In this document: in pieces, positions 34,176-46,725 of the stretch
Numbering within the stretch: the first letter of the stretch is position 1
Layout: each line of letters opens with the position of its first letter
Translations under genes and position numbers: made by a program
From: Gnetum montanum
Lineage: Eukaryota > Streptophyta > Gnetopsida > Gnetales > Gnetaceae
Direction of reading: 5' to 3'
DNA length: 64,000 bases
Assembly: GCA_015680685.1 (NCBI GenBank)
Contig: MNCI01016050.1
Span: 613,718-677,717 of the forward strand
Notes under the pieces: model-generated
What the model saw: only the letters and a program-made list of their open reading frames with translations
What the model was told of the DNA's origin: nothing
Databases searched by the model: none

Positions 34176-34958
34176 TGATGAGTGGCGAGGTACCCCTACA
34201 CTCAACCATACGAATATGAGCGTAACATGCGCGATCCGGCTAGTTGAACTCTGCAGACTAAGTGCCTACACACCTCATGGAACACTTAAAGTTAATTATT
34301 CATTGTCTTCGCAGACTTACTTGTATTTGTCACGGTGTATGGTTAAGTAAGTCTAAGGTATATGATTTTTATATCTTTTTATGTTTTATCTCCTATGCTA
34401 TTGAGGTGAAGGGTTGAGAGACTAATTGACTAACTCTAACTAACGAACTAAGTCTAAATTAACCTAGTGTCAGCATTTGTTTCCACTTACCGTACACACC
34501 CTGAACCAATGCAACCGTGGTTACCAAACGCTAGTCGTTGCTGGGATCACCATGCGTAACGCACGTGCTCGAAGTGGTCGTACTGAGGCACTTAACTAGG
34601 AGAGAAGGGTTGAGAAAGATTTAATTTCTAATAAAGCATGTAAATGATAAACAGTAAATAACAATAAATAAATCCTAATTAGCCTATTCCATGCACTGCA
34701 AGGTTTATCCAAGAAGCTCGTCTTTATTGCCGTACACAAACTTGTGTTTAGGTACAATGTTTGCTCGAAAAAAGGTCCGTTCACTTTAGGACTCCTATTG
34801 TGAGCGCATGGAAAATATTCTATCTTTGGAGTGATCAATCTGCTAGAGTTTCACTACGGTCTAAGCCTAGGATGGGAAACAAGGGAGAGCCGCCTCTTAT
34901 TTATAGATATAACGACGCATCGTGATATCGCGGGCCCATGTGATATCGTGTCCCATCA
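34176..34958 (-). repeat. 3' LTR of element 3 (783 bp)
   Basis: Starts TGATGAGTGGCGAGG, ends GTCCCATCA. TATA-like box on minus at 34898-34905. Two GATATC palindromes lie near the end, against five in the partner LTR. Otherwise the two LTRs are closely similar, which suggests a comparatively young insertion. Confidence 0.92.
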
Positions 34959-34971
34959 TACCCCCATGACT
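34959..34971 (-). other. Polypurine tract of element 3
   Basis: The minus strand reads AGTCATGGGGGTA directly before the 3' LTR, matching element 1 but for one base. Confidence 0.85.
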
Positions 34972-36693
34972 AAATGAAAACTCGTCCTTGAGTTCCTTAC
35001 AATAATATCGGGAAGGTATGGGATTATTGACTCAAATGGAACTAATGGGATGACATGTGAACAGATCATCATTACAAGACACAACAAAACTGGTGTTCAT
35101 GACAACAAGGGTGAACACCTTATTACATTGACATCAAACCTTTCGTTGTTACTGCCCAGAAAGAGAGAGAGAGAAAGAAGTGTTGCTACTGCCAACGCCA
35201 AGATTGTGTCTTTCGTCGTCCATCCGTAAGCGCGCCATCGATCTTGCTCCTTGCATAGCTGCTTCAGCATTGCTCCATTCCAAGTGTTCTTTCCAGATCC
35301 CTTCTGTTGTTGTATGATTGCCATCTACACACACAACACAATCTTATATTAGCAAGGGTAAATGAATCATCATGTAATTGATACCTTGCTTTGGTGTAAG
35401 GTCTATTGGCTAGGTTGTGGTATGGCTGATACAGATCTGGAGATATAATATTGATGACTACCAAAGGTGTAGGGGTTAGGAGAAAATCGAAAAAATTGGG
35501 CCTCGTACCCCCATGACTAATCGTGAACCTCCGGTAGAGATAGAATGGAGAAAGAAAAGGAATAAGAAAGATAGATAAAAAAGGACAACTATGACATCGA
35601 TAAAAATGGATGTCAAGATGGAAATGAACAAAATAAAATGGATTGCAAAAATGTTAGGGAAAAGAAGTTAACTAGTGCACCAAATAGGAATGTCAGTAGG
35701 TCCTCTCCAAAGCAGGCTCATGCCCTTAATGCCTTGACAAACCCACAGTCAAAGAGTCCGTAGGCTCTGGGAATGTCCTTTGAAACAAGAGTTAAAGTCT
35801 CAACCGCAAGAATTTACCAAAAAGAAAACGATGTGTCAACCAAAATATACACTAATGATACAACCGACAATGAGGTGAACAATGGAGAGAAGGATGGAGA
35901 GAAGAGAATGGAATGGAATCTCAAGAACAAGGTGGTGTACAACCCCTTGTGTATTTCATGATTAATGTGACTTAGAAAATCCCATTCCAAGTCCGGCCTC
36001 AAACAAACCACATCCAGTGACTTCGCATCAATGCATTTGGCCAATCCACCCTCTTGAAGTAATAAGAATGCACCTCCAAAGAGCCACCACTATTTCGACA
36101 AAACAAGGAGGAGAGAACGGGAAGCGAGAAGGGCCTTAGTTAAAGGGAACATTTTATTTTGAGTTCCATAACCAGTGCTTGTAGCCCAAATGATTATTCC
36201 GTCTAAGGGGTGTGCTTTGAATTCTCACTTTTTTTTTGAATTTTATGTGTTTATGCATGAGAACCACACCATGCAAAGACTTCTTATTTTTATTTGCTCA
36301 GCTTCTGATAATTGGGTAATGTCGAAATGGTAAGAAAACTCAAGAAGAAAACATCCAAGCACCAAAGAGAATGGCCAACACAACTGCATCAAGTTCCCTT
36401 GAAGTCACACCCTTTTCAATCCTTGAGTCCTTCCTTAGTTTGAGAAATGCCCAGTCACCGATTTGTTAGAGTTCTTATTTAGAAGGGACTATACATTTCT
36501 AAGCCAAGAGAGACTATAGAAACTGGTGGATGGATGGATGAAGTGAACTCATTGCCTGCCATATCAAAAGAAACATACCTTAGTATCAACATCATGACTT
36601 AAAGGTAAAAACCAAACATTAGCAATCAATATGAAAACAGTTCATACCATCATGAAGAACACTTATTGGGTGACAAACTTATAGGGTGGATGA

Positions 36694-36731
<38 letters not shown>

Positions 36732-36959
36732 GAAAAAGTATAATTATGATGTAAAACAAAAACAAGAAAAGTTAAAGAAATTTGTAAAAAAAAACAAGAA
36801 AAGTTAAATAAATTTGTAAAACAAAAACGTGTAAGACAAAAATGCATAAAACAAAAACGTGTAAAACAAAAATGTGTAAAACAAAAAGTTGTAAAACAAA
36901 AACGTGCAAAACAAAAATGTGTAAAAATAAAATAAAAAAGAACTGAGGGCCTCCAATGA
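34972..36959 (-). other. 3' module of element 3, no sense gene
   Basis: Matches the 3' module of element 1 in order: a second polypurine-like motif at about 35508, antisense frames (35773-35961 best preserved), an A-rich part, and a third polypurine-like motif at about 36978. The antisense frame near 35520 that is open in element 1 carries stops here. Confidence 0.6.
36693..36935. repeat. (AC)n tract and degenerate ~16-bp tandem repeat
   Basis: 36693-36729 is almost pure AC. From about 36815 to 36930 units like GTGTAAAACAAAAAT follow one another with small changes. Open frames over this stretch (FCFTHFCFTRFCF type) are products of the repeat. Confidence 0.9.
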
Positions 36960-37790
36960 TCAGCATAGGTGGCCATCTCCCCCATGACTGAATTGCAAGA
37001 GAGAGATCCAAAATAATGAATGTCTATTTAAATTTCGTAAAAGTGCCCAACTTCTCCCAATTGATGTTCTTAGATTAAGAGGTGAAAGTTGGTGACACTC
37101 ATATTCCAATGTGTCTATGCCTTCATTGTTAGCATAAGTTGTTTCCTTAGTTCGTTCCGTGCATATTGGGTTGCTCTTTCTAGTAGCTGTCAACCACGGG
37201 GTGTCTACTACTGGTGTGGTTGCTACATACAGGCACCTTTGAATTTGTGTTTCTTGGGCACACCGATTACATGGAAGAGACGCTGAACATTCCTCCATGT
37301 CATCACCCTTTGAGTCACTGTATGTGATGCATGGAAATTTCTTCTTCTCAATCTTTCCATAAATGTTTACCTTAGATATCTCCAAGGAAAGATCGTGGAT
37401 CCCTAGGTACGTGTCTACTGTGCTTAGCCATGGCCTTCCCATTATAATTGGGAAGTTCCCTTCGTTGTTGTTGACCTCTATCACCAGGAAGTCAGCTAGG
37501 TAAGACCAATCACACATAGTGGTGACAATGTCCTCCACCAATCCCAAGGGAATGGTGATGGACTGGTTTACCAGCTCTAGTTGGATGTTGCTCTTCTTAA
37601 GTTGGGGCAGATTCCAGGCTTGATACATTTCTCGTGAGATTAAGTTGACTCCAGAACCTGAGTCAAGAAGAGCCTTATGTGGTTCGTTCCCGGTGACTTG
37701 GAGGTAGATTAAGGGACTCCCAGGGTCAGATAGTTTCCTGGGAAGGTGGCCTACCTTGATCTAGTCGGTTACAGTATGTGTTAACATAAC
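36960..37790 (-). pseudogene. Protease region of element 3, intact active-site triad
   Basis: The active site reads ALLDSGSGVNLIS (DNA 37650-37664), so D-S-G is kept, unlike the D-L-G of element 1. The flap/GRPW block IIMGRPWLSTVD is also intact. The frame of 222 codons (36960-37628) runs past the deletion junction at about 37015-37050 into post-integrase sequence, so the C-terminus is chimeric. The M at 37628 is internal; the protease frame starts further upstream, probably as a Gag-Pro fusion. Confidence 0.85.
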
Positions 37791-40289
37791 CGTATATGTT
37801 AAGCTCCGTTGTTGGACTGAAGGGTGCTTCGAAGTCTTGTATGTTGGAGGAGTGTACCTAGACTCAACCGCTTGTTGTTGTGAGAGCTTGTTTGGGCTTT
37901 TGGTTCTGAAGAAGGGTATCTCTTTTTACGGTTGTTAGAACCAGCAGTGGGTTGAATGTTTAAAACTCTCGTAGCGTTAAGTTGCTGCAGTTGAGTGGGG
38001 AGTTCCCCTTGCATTGTTGGAGCAGGTTGTATGGGAACTACAGGTGGAAGAGGTATGGATGGAGTTGGAGGATGGTAAGTATGTGGGGTGCCTCTCGGAG
38101 GAGAAGGATTCCTCCTAAAGTACTCTCAAACTTGGTAGTGACGTTGGAGAGTTGTGTGACCCATAGAGTCACTTGGAGAGATCGGCTGCTACACATAATA
38201 TCCATAAGGATTAGGTTGCCGGTAAGGGTTTTGTTGTTTCGGTGGTGGCATCCCCCATGACTGTGGGTATTGCCACTGCCAATGTTGTCCGATAGGTTCT
38301 GGTGGAGTTCCACTTGGATAGTATGTCAACGGTTGGTGGAACTGCCTTGGGTTGCCTTGGGGATAAGGTAACCTTCAGGGTGTCTGCCGTCTATTGAGTC
38401 TCAGGTTGAGTGCATACACCCCAAACTCTTGTAAATGTGAGATGATTGAACAACATCCCTTAGGATGGTCACAGTGGCAGATCTCACATCCACCGTCATC
38501 ATCTGTGTCTGAGTCCACAACCTCATCGGAGATAGTTATTTTCCCCTTACCCTTGTTATGTGCAGGGCTTGAATCTCACCCCTTTTTCTTATCTTTGTCA
38601 CTACTTCGTTCCACCTTAAACTCCTCTACGATTTTCAAGATAGTTTCAAGTCTGGAGTCTAAGGAATCCCATAGTTGATCCACCTTAGCCGATACTTCTG
38701 TTGTTAGTTTTTAAATTGGCAATGTTTTTCTGTTCACCAACTCTTCAAGTGGTGACTCATCCTCCTCATCACAAAATTTCCCTTCTTTCAAAGGGAAGGA
38801 TCACGATTGTATTTTTCCACACTTTCTCTTTTTCGTAGCTCACCTTCTTCTTTGGCTACTTGCTCCAACAAGCGATGTATCTCATGGGATCTAAGTTCTG
38901 ATAATCTTCCTTGGGCATAAGTCCCAAGGGTTCTCCTAGTTTCATATCTTAGCCCATCTACGATGTGGCGGAGTTGATCCTGTTGTGTGTAACCATGGCC
39001 CAGGCAACGATGTAACAATGCGTAGTAGCGGCCCATGGCAGCATCCAAGGGTTCATGAGTACCTTGCTTCCATCCTTGGATCTGCTTAAGCAAATTAGAC
39101 ACTCTGGAGTACGTTTGATATTTATCGTTGAAGAGTTCTAACATCATACTCCACCTCCTGATGGTTTTCAGTTCCAAGGATCGGTACCAACTCTCTGCTT
39201 CCTTAATGAGTGTCCTGGGAAACAACTTATGTTTCTGCCACTCGTTCTCTATGTTTTGCAAGGCATAGGCATCATGGAATGCCTAATGTTGTGGATCCGC
39301 GTTGTATCCCCCTTCAAAGTGTGGGATGTTATTCATGTCTAGACACTTGATCCAACTATCTTTTAAATGCCTTGTTGGTATTCTCACTGCCTCTGTTATA
39401 TCAAGCATACTTCAGGTGACAAGTAGGGGTTCGTCATGATCATCTCTTTCATGACGTCTATGATTCTGCGTTGTTCCCTACTTTCCCTTCGTTCATGCCC
39501 TTGTCCTCTCTCTCAAATTTCTCGTTGAGGTCTCTCATTTTGCCTACCTCTATCCTCATCGTTATGCTCTCTATGACTGTGCCCAGAGGTGGAAGGAGAG
39601 GGTGAATGATGTGGTGAAGGGGAAGAAGAAGGAGAACCATCGCCATGACGATGTTTCCTACCTTCTCTTCAGCTGCTGCAGCCTCGATCGTGATGATGAT
39701 CAAAGTGTCCATCCTTGTCATATGTTGTTGTTCCCTCAGCGAACAGTTGGTGTTCACGGGGATCAGAACCAGGGTTGTGTATCGTGGATCGTAGGTTCTG
39801 ATACGCAACCTCCTCACTTTCATTAGGAGGGGGAACATCTTTTGATAGAGAACCCATTATGAGTGGTTCACCATCTCTGATTTCACTTAGGACGTGCGAG
39901 ACCTCTTTGCCCTTCAACAGTGTATGTTGGCTCTCCTGCCTTGAGTCCCTTGTATGTTGTGCTTTTGTGGGATGATAATCCCTTGTGTCAAAATAGCCTA
40001 TAACGTATTCAGCATAGAGCTGTGTCATGCCGATCTGTGCCAAAGCACGGAGGAGCATGTTGGGGACTGCACGATCCGGAGGTAACACAATGTTACCTTG
40101 CAAGTCTCTCCAGTGCATCTGTATATCTTGATGGAGGATAAAAGTAAAATTAGGTATATACTCATTGGGATGAGTATATACCACCCTATATTGTTGAGGA
40201 ATTGGTAGATTTAGGTTATGCATTTTAGATTGTTGACTGTCTCTAATATTGTCCCTAGGTGGTGTAATGCTCTTGTGAGAAGAAGACAT
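37791..40289 (-). pseudogene. gag of element 3, nearly complete but frameshifted
   Basis: Starts at ATG 40289 (MSSSHKSITPP). The first 206 codons are open to 39669 and include YTHPNEYIPNFTF and a His/Asp-rich end. The capsid core is open at 38788-39261 (157 codons, with SWYRSLELKTIRRWSMMLEL and CLGHGYTQQDQLRHIVDGL). A zinc knuckle CEICHCDHPKGC lies at about 38455-38490. The Pro/Gln-rich tail reaches about 37800. The blocks are in different frames, so it is not translatable as one protein. Confidence 0.85.
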
Positions 40290-40411
40290 TGTATCTTATC
40301 GGTGTGCTATTTAATCGTTATATAATTTTTTGTTAATTAACCCTAAGGTTTGTTTAAGCTCCCAACGATGTGAATGATCTCTTATGTTCTACTTAGCGCA
40401 CAAACACTTAG

Positions 40412-40429
40412 TCCCCGATAATGGTGCCT
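40412..40429 (-). other. Primer-binding site of element 3 (tRNA-Asp type)
   Basis: The minus strand reads AGGCACCATTATCGGGGA, one base from the LTR; five differences from the tRNA-Asp site, four of them transitions, plus the first base. Confidence 0.8.
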
Positions 40430-40430
40430 A

Positions 40431-41264
40431 TGATGAGTGGCGAGGTACCCCTACACTCAACCATACGAATACGAGCATAACACGCATGATCCGGTTGAAC
40501 TCCACAGACTAAGTGCCTACACGCCTCATGGAACACTTAAGGTTAATTATTCACTATCTTCCCAGACTTGTATTTGTCACGGTGTATGGTTAAGTAAGTC
40601 TGAGGTATATGATTTTTATATCTTTTTATGTTTTATCTCCTATGCTATTGAGGTGAAGGGTTGAGAGACTAATTGACTAACTCTAACTAATGAACTAAGT
40701 CTAAATTAACCTAGCGTCAGCATCCGTTCCCACTTACTGTACACACCCTAAACCAATGCAACCGTGGTTACCAAACGCTAGTCGTTGCTGGGATCACCAT
40801 GCGTAACGCACGTGCTCAAAGCAGTCATATTGAGGCACTTAACTAGGAGAGAAGGGTTGAGAAAGATTTAATTCCTAATAAAGCATGTAAATGATAAACA
40901 GTAAATAATAATAAATAAATCCTAATTAGCCTATTCCATGCACTGCAAGGTTTATCCAAGAAGCTCGTCTTTATTGCCATACACAAACTTGTGTTCAGGT
41001 ACAATGTTTGCTCGAATAAAGATCCGTTCACTTTAGGACTCCTATTGCGGGTGCATGGAAAAGATTCTATCTCTGGAGTGATCAATCTGCTAAAGTTTCA
41101 CTACGGTCTAAGCCTAGGATGGGAAACAAGGGAGAGCCGCCTCTTATTTATAGATATGATGACGTACCGCGATATCGCTGGGGACGACACGATATCGCGT
41201 ACTTGATATCACGAGGGACGCGATATCGCGATGGCCGCGATATCACGTATATCACGTCCCATTA
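40431..41264 (-). repeat. 5' LTR of element 3 (834 bp)
   Basis: Starts TGATGAGTGGCGAGG, ends GTCCCATTA (TA instead of CA). TATA-like box on minus at 41145-41152. The distal end holds five GATATC palindromes within about 95 bp, the largest cluster in the window. Confidence 0.92.
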
Positions 41265-41269
41265 ACAAT

Positions 41270-41735
41270 CTAATATCATGTCATAAGAGGATTTAAAATC
41301 CATTCTTTTCAAAAGAATCGAATTCATGCTTTCCAAAGTCTTACAGTATAATAATGCAATTGTTGAAATTGATTGATTCCCTACAACATATTTTATGGAG
41401 ATAAATTCATAGGAAATTAAAAATTAGCCTCCCCTTAATAAGGGCCAAATGAAAATATAAAAGAAAATATGATCTTATTAACAAAATATTTTTTTGAAAT
41501 TCTATAAGATTAGGAGATGGGGATCATTAATTAGAGTGATGATAACATGTTTATTTCTTAAGTCATAAAACTTGGATTTGAGCTTAGGTGCAACTACTTG
41601 AAAAGAGGGTAGGCTTTCACTTATCCACCAACCTTTCCAAAACCCCACCTTGGTAGGATGATTAATGAGTCTATGGGTGATGAACCTTTCTATACGAGCT
41701 AAGGAGATCTATCCAAATTACAATTTCTTAATAAT
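41270..41735. other. AT-rich interval, no gene seen
   Basis: No open frame or repeat recognised; right flank of element 3. Confidence 0.4.
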
Positions 41736-42066
41736 GAGGTGTTAGCTTAGTGGTGTGGGTCTTGGCCTCGTAACCCTAGGTCAGAGGTTTGATTCTAGTA
41801 GGTACCACTAAGTTATAAATTTCTATAAATCTTGGGGTGCACCTATGTTTCAATTATTTTGGACTCTTACACCCCCAAGTTACAATATCTTAACAATGAG
41901 GTGTTAGTCTAGTGCTAAGACACTTGATTTAGAAGCTCTAGGTCATGGGTTCAATTTTGGTGGGCAATGATAAGTAACATAACGTTTTAATTGGATTATA
42001 TATCTTGGGGTATACCTATGATTCACTTATTTCAAGTTCCAACACCCTTGAATTACAATATCTTAA
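41736..42066 (+). repeat. Tandem pair of tRNA-derived SINE-like units
   Basis: Two units about 162 bp apart. Unit 1 has an A-box-like TTAGCTTAGTGG (41742-41753) and a B-box-like GGTTTGATTCT (41786-41796); unit 2 has TTAGTCTAGTGC (41904-41915) and GGTTCAATTTT (41948-41958). Spacing of boxes fits an internal RNA polymerase III promoter. Both units share CTTGGGGT(G/A), TACCTATG-like text, an ACACCC stretch and an end TTACAATATCTTAA. A related end is also found just before unit 1 (41717-41731), which suggests duplication through the tail. Confidence 0.72.
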
Positions 42067-44189
42067 AGATTATGTAAAATATTTTAAGATAGAATAATGC
42101 TTTTGCAAGAAAAAAAAGGAAAAAAGAGTTTATTTTCATCTAGAAAATAATGATCATGGTATTACTACTTGAAACACCTCACATAAAGTTCATATTGTGT
42201 ATAATAAGCCTAATAGCCAAGAATTCACATTGTAATTTGATGGGAATTTAAAGGCAAAAACAATTGTCTTATTTTCCTATCAAAAATCCTACATAGTGGC
42301 CTTGTTTTAGCAAAGTTTTAGGCATTTTTTTGATGTGTAGACTGAAATTTATAACCCACAAGCTGTGAATTTCATTTATGCTAGCTTGTGAAGGCTCAAA
42401 ATATCAATACATTGCCAAAATTTGGAAACAATAGCAAAAAACGTTGGTGGTCCACATGTTGGAATTTGGGCTATGAAAATAGCCTAAATTTGGCAGAAAA
42501 GGCCTAATGCATTGGTGGCTACATGCTACACCTTTTGGGTGGTGAAAAGTACCATACATGTTGGTATAAAGTCAAAAACGTTAGTAAGCCATACATTGTA
42601 GATTTTGGTCACCAAGAAGCATAAAAAATGTTACAAGGAATGTTAGAAATATGGAAAAATCAAACAAGAAAAAAATCAGTGAATGTATGACCTATTTAAA
42701 TCAAATTTTGCATCATTTTAGGACTTTTGGATCATTTTTCTTTCAATCGAACTTGAGACTTTTACCCTATAATAATGGGAACAACAAAACCTATAACAAC
42801 GATTACCCTAGTGCAAAACACACCCTACCTCTTACACCAAGTTTTGAAGATATTTGATACTCTTGGGCTTTAATAGCCTCGATCTATACAATTTGAAACT
42901 AGTTTTAACTATTATTTGCAATATTTATGATAAATTTTGTAGTTTGGTTTGTTTACCCATATCATTTTGCTTTGTTTTTGTCTAAATATTAGTGTTGGAT
43001 TTGGCTTTGTGTTTACACATTTATGCTATCTTTCTTGCATTTTTATCATTTGGTAACAAATCCCCCAAGTTCTCATGTAATTGGCAAGATTGTTTGAGGT
43101 GCTCTAGATCCTTTCTGAGGCCCATGGATCCTAGAGTTAAACTATTCTGCATGAGAATTTTCAGTTTTTACAACACCAAATTTTTTAGTCATTACAGTTT
43201 CTAACACTAGAAAAAAGGCCTTCGCTTGAATTCTTCATCAAAACCCATTTGCAAATTTTTTGTCTCATTTTGCCTTTACATGTTAGCTTGTTTTTGCTAT
43301 TAAAAAAAATATTTTAGATTTTTCCAAAACCCAACATGTGAGCTAAAAATCAACCTTGCCAGAACAAAATTTTAATTACTGTTTTTGTTATTGCAGTGCA
43401 CAACACTACCTTAGTTGCCTGTACTTAAAAAAGTAAAAATTAATTTTTATTGTGACAATTCACAGTGTTGCCTCAACTCACTTCTCTTGGTAGTAAAAAG
43501 TTAATTTTTATCATCATTGTAGTGTTCAATACTACTCTTATTTTCTACGTGCACAAGTTGAAGATTTATTTTTGTATTTGTAATGAGTGTTGGTTTTCTT
43601 TTTCCTTGTACTTGTAGTTCTTAATTTTCTGTATTTGGCTCCAGAAATTATAGCCCAATTTTATTTTTCCCAATATGATTACACATTAGAAAAAATTTCT
43701 TATTTACAGTTGCAGTTCACACATTGAAGCCCCACATGTTGGAGTTTCACACGTTAGAATCCTCACAAGCTAAAGCTTCACAAGCTCCAAATTACACTCT
43801 TTATAACTCCCATAAGCTATAGTCTCATAGACTATAGCTTTTCACATTGGAACTCTTACACATTAGAGTTCCACAAGGTGCAACTTTCACAAATTGCACT
43901 CTAAGATGCTAGAAGTTTCACACTATGGAAGTTCCACACATTGGAAGTCCTACACATTGAAATTTTCACATATTGGAACTCTCACACATTAGGAGCTTTA
44001 AATCCTATTAAAACAACTAAGGCCTTTACTAGATTACATAAGATGTTACCCTCACCTTGTTTATGCCTTTTTTTTTGTTTAATCGTTTTACCACATAACG
44101 TAGCTCACATAGCCTCAAACTAAGAAGTTATCCATAATTATGATCTTAGGGATTTGGCTGGAATGTAGGAAATCCCTTAGGTAGAGGGG
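42067..44189 (+). other. Leader/LTR-like sequence before element E gag
   Basis: No gene. Words such as ccacatgttgg and acacattgg recur from about 42450 and become a tandem array at 43718-43998. It probably contains the 5' LTR and leader of element E, but I found no primer site or LTR border. Confidence 0.4.
43718..43998. repeat. Degenerate 15-18 bp tandem repeat (cacacattggaagtt type)
   Basis: About 16 successive units begin with cac or cat and carry attgga or agctat-like centres, for example cacacattgaagcc, cacatgttggagttt, cacacgttagaatcc, cacacattggaagtcc, cacatattggaactct. Confidence 0.7.
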
Positions 44190-46090
44190 AACGAGATCTA
44201 CACTATGAAAACATTAACGAGGAGTATTACAACTTCATTTGTGCTAAGATACAAGCTAACCTTCTCATCCCACACATAGAATCAAAGTCCAAACGTCAGT
44301 TTAAGATCATCCACCAAAATGGTAAAGAGTATATTCCCTCACCCTATGACCAAATGAAACTAACGAACTTTCATACATGCATGTTAACACAATTAGTAGA
44401 CATTGATGAGGTGAGTGAGGAAATTATCTTAGACCAAATCCAAGAGGACCAGGAAGATTTTGGAGCAATGTATGAGCTAGATATATTCATAGGGGATCTT
44501 TTACAATAGTCAACTCCATAAGCAACCATTCCCAAATATACACCTCATGTGTCCTCTTTGAATCAAGTTCCTCAACCCACTCCCTTATTTTCTACCATGT
44601 TCATCCCAACCAATATCCCACCAATCTCAACCAATATCCCACTCCACCTCCTTGTTTACAACTTTGCCTTTTGCAACTTAACCTCGTTTAGTGTGCCTAT
44701 CGCCAATGGTATCTACCACACCACTTCCTTTGTCATATTAACAGGTTTTGGGACTCCAAGCTTCATAAGCCTTCCATACTTCCTTTATCCCCTTCATCCT
44801 GCATGTTCCAACTCAAACCTTCTTCTCTCTGTTTAACCCTGCTATGAATGTCATTATGAAACCTCTGCCATCCATACTAATGCTAATTGCAGAGCTTCAA
44901 GCCATCCAACTTCCTCCACAATTATTAGTTCATGTGCCACAACCCACAGGAATTCCCCAAGAATTGGATTAAGCCTTCCAAATGATCTAAGACTTTACAA
45001 AAGAGTTGCAAAAGCTTAAAGTTAGCACAACCTAGATGGTTAAAATTATGGAATTTTACCAAGATGATCCCATTAATATCCCAATTACCCATTTCACTAT
45101 ATACAATGGCAAGGATAATCCTAACTTGTATCTCATTACTTTCCATTTTGAGTGCTTATTGTTACAAGCCTGGTCACATATGGTAATGCACATCTTCCCC
45201 ATGTCCCTAATTGGAAAAGCCTTAGATTGGTACTATGTGCCACCTAGAGGCTCTATTGCCTCTCTAGATGACTTTATTTCACAATTTATTAACTATTTCA
45301 AGTATAACTTGAACCCAATACAACATCAGACCAACTTATGCAAGTTAAACAAGGACCACTTGAATTTGTTCAAAAATTCATACAAAGTTGGAACACCATC
45401 CTCAATAGGATCCTCAAACCCATCTTTGAAATGCATCTTTTGGCCATCTTCAAAGGGGTAGTTAACAATTTCATCAAGTCTAAGCTTTACTACTTAGACC
45501 CATGGTTACTTAGCCAATCCTTTTCCAAAACTAAAAACATAGAAGATTCCATAAAGCTAGTAACAATTTAGTGTACATGGTATATACGAACCAACATATG
45601 AGAAGGAATGGGGACAAATGAAAAATAAAACCATGTAGCCATGGCCATAATGACCAAAGAAACGAAAACAACACAAGGGCTAAAGACAACACAACCAAAG
45701 ATCTTTGCCATCATCGCTCAACCATGAACATCTAGTACTTCAGCCTCCAATCTATCTAGGCCAAGCTTTGAAAGAAAAGATTGGTCCAATTATATAAAAC
45801 TACCTATGAAACCATCGAAGCTTCTTGATTAGTTGCTTTAAAAAAATTGTATCCAACATAAGCAATTATTAAAGAATGCTTGTAAGAGGTATGATTGCCT
45901 ATGTGGCATTGCCAAGAATCATGCCATAATCACGAAAGATGATTTGCTTGTGCCTAAATACTTCAAACTAGACTGATTTTTCCACTACCATCAACTACTT
46001 GGCCATGATTTCAATTTTTGCTTAATCCTAAAAGATAATTTATAGAAAATGATAGATAGTGGAGAGTTATTTTGAGATTCCTCCAACCTA
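44190..46090 (+). pseudogene. gag of element E, broken
   Basis: The frame from about 44190 reads ENINEEYYNFICAKIQANLL and continues, with a stop at 44507-44509, to 44836. The capsid core at 45036-45470 has MHIFPMSLIGKALDWYYVPP, LDDFISQFINYFKYNLN and, after a frameshift near 45335, EFVQKFIQSWNTILNRI, the retrotransposon-gag fold pattern. At 45979-46040 FHYHQLLGHDFNFCLILKDN is a zinc-knuckle remnant (first Cys lost). Confidence 0.75.
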
Positions 46091-46725
46091 GTTAGGCCCC
46101 AAAACCATCATATGCAAGTGTATAAGGACTTGTTAAACTCTAATAACAACCAATATACCATAGCCACATTTATCATTAATAACAATCCTAAACTTATCAG
46201 GGAATGATTTGTGGTTTGGGTACCTCCTTGTGATTAAAGGGCTTTATCTTCTACAAGCTTAAGTACTTCTTTTTTATAAGGATACCACCACTTATGTCTC
46301 CCAAGAAACCATTTGTCATTAGAGTACCCACTTCTACTATCAATAAACCTATGACCCAAGTTGACTAATGTTCTCTTGTGGCAGCTAATGCTTCAGCCTC
46401 TTCATAACTAGATAATAAGAAATCACCTCAAAAGCAATGTAAGAAGCAATCTCCTAAGCCTAAGTCTAAGGACAACAAGCAACCAAAGGTGTGGAAGGAA
46501 GTAGACCTACCAAAGCCTACTCCAATTTCAACAATACTTATGGACTCAAATGCTTAAACTACCTCAATGAGCCAACCTAGGGAGGATAATTGAAAACAAG
46601 AAAAAGAAAAGAGGTATAAACAATAAATAGTAAAACATGAGATCAAAATATTCAGTAGAATGGAGTAAATCAAGGTCAATAAACATGAGAAATCATCCAA
46701 CAGTGATAAAGACTTCTTCACTACC

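Larger units (their letters stand above)
34176..41264 (-). mobile_element. Element 3: pol-deleted Athila-like element with exact target duplication
   Basis: A 7,089-bp element with two LTRs, tRNA-Asp-type primer site and polypurine tract. Flanks are acaat at 34171-34175 and 41265-41269, an exact 5-bp duplication. Compared with element 1, sequence matches up to 37015 (equal to about 6810 in element 1) and then resumes at about 37050 (equal to about 9655). RT, RNase H and integrase, about 2.8 kb, are absent, while gag and protease are kept in larger open pieces than in element 1. Confidence 0.94.

Noticed and set aside
36650-37011. Overlapping minus-strand frames rich in FCFTHFCF/FVLHVFVL
   Set aside because: They translate the 16-bp tandem repeat and AC tract at 36693-36935.
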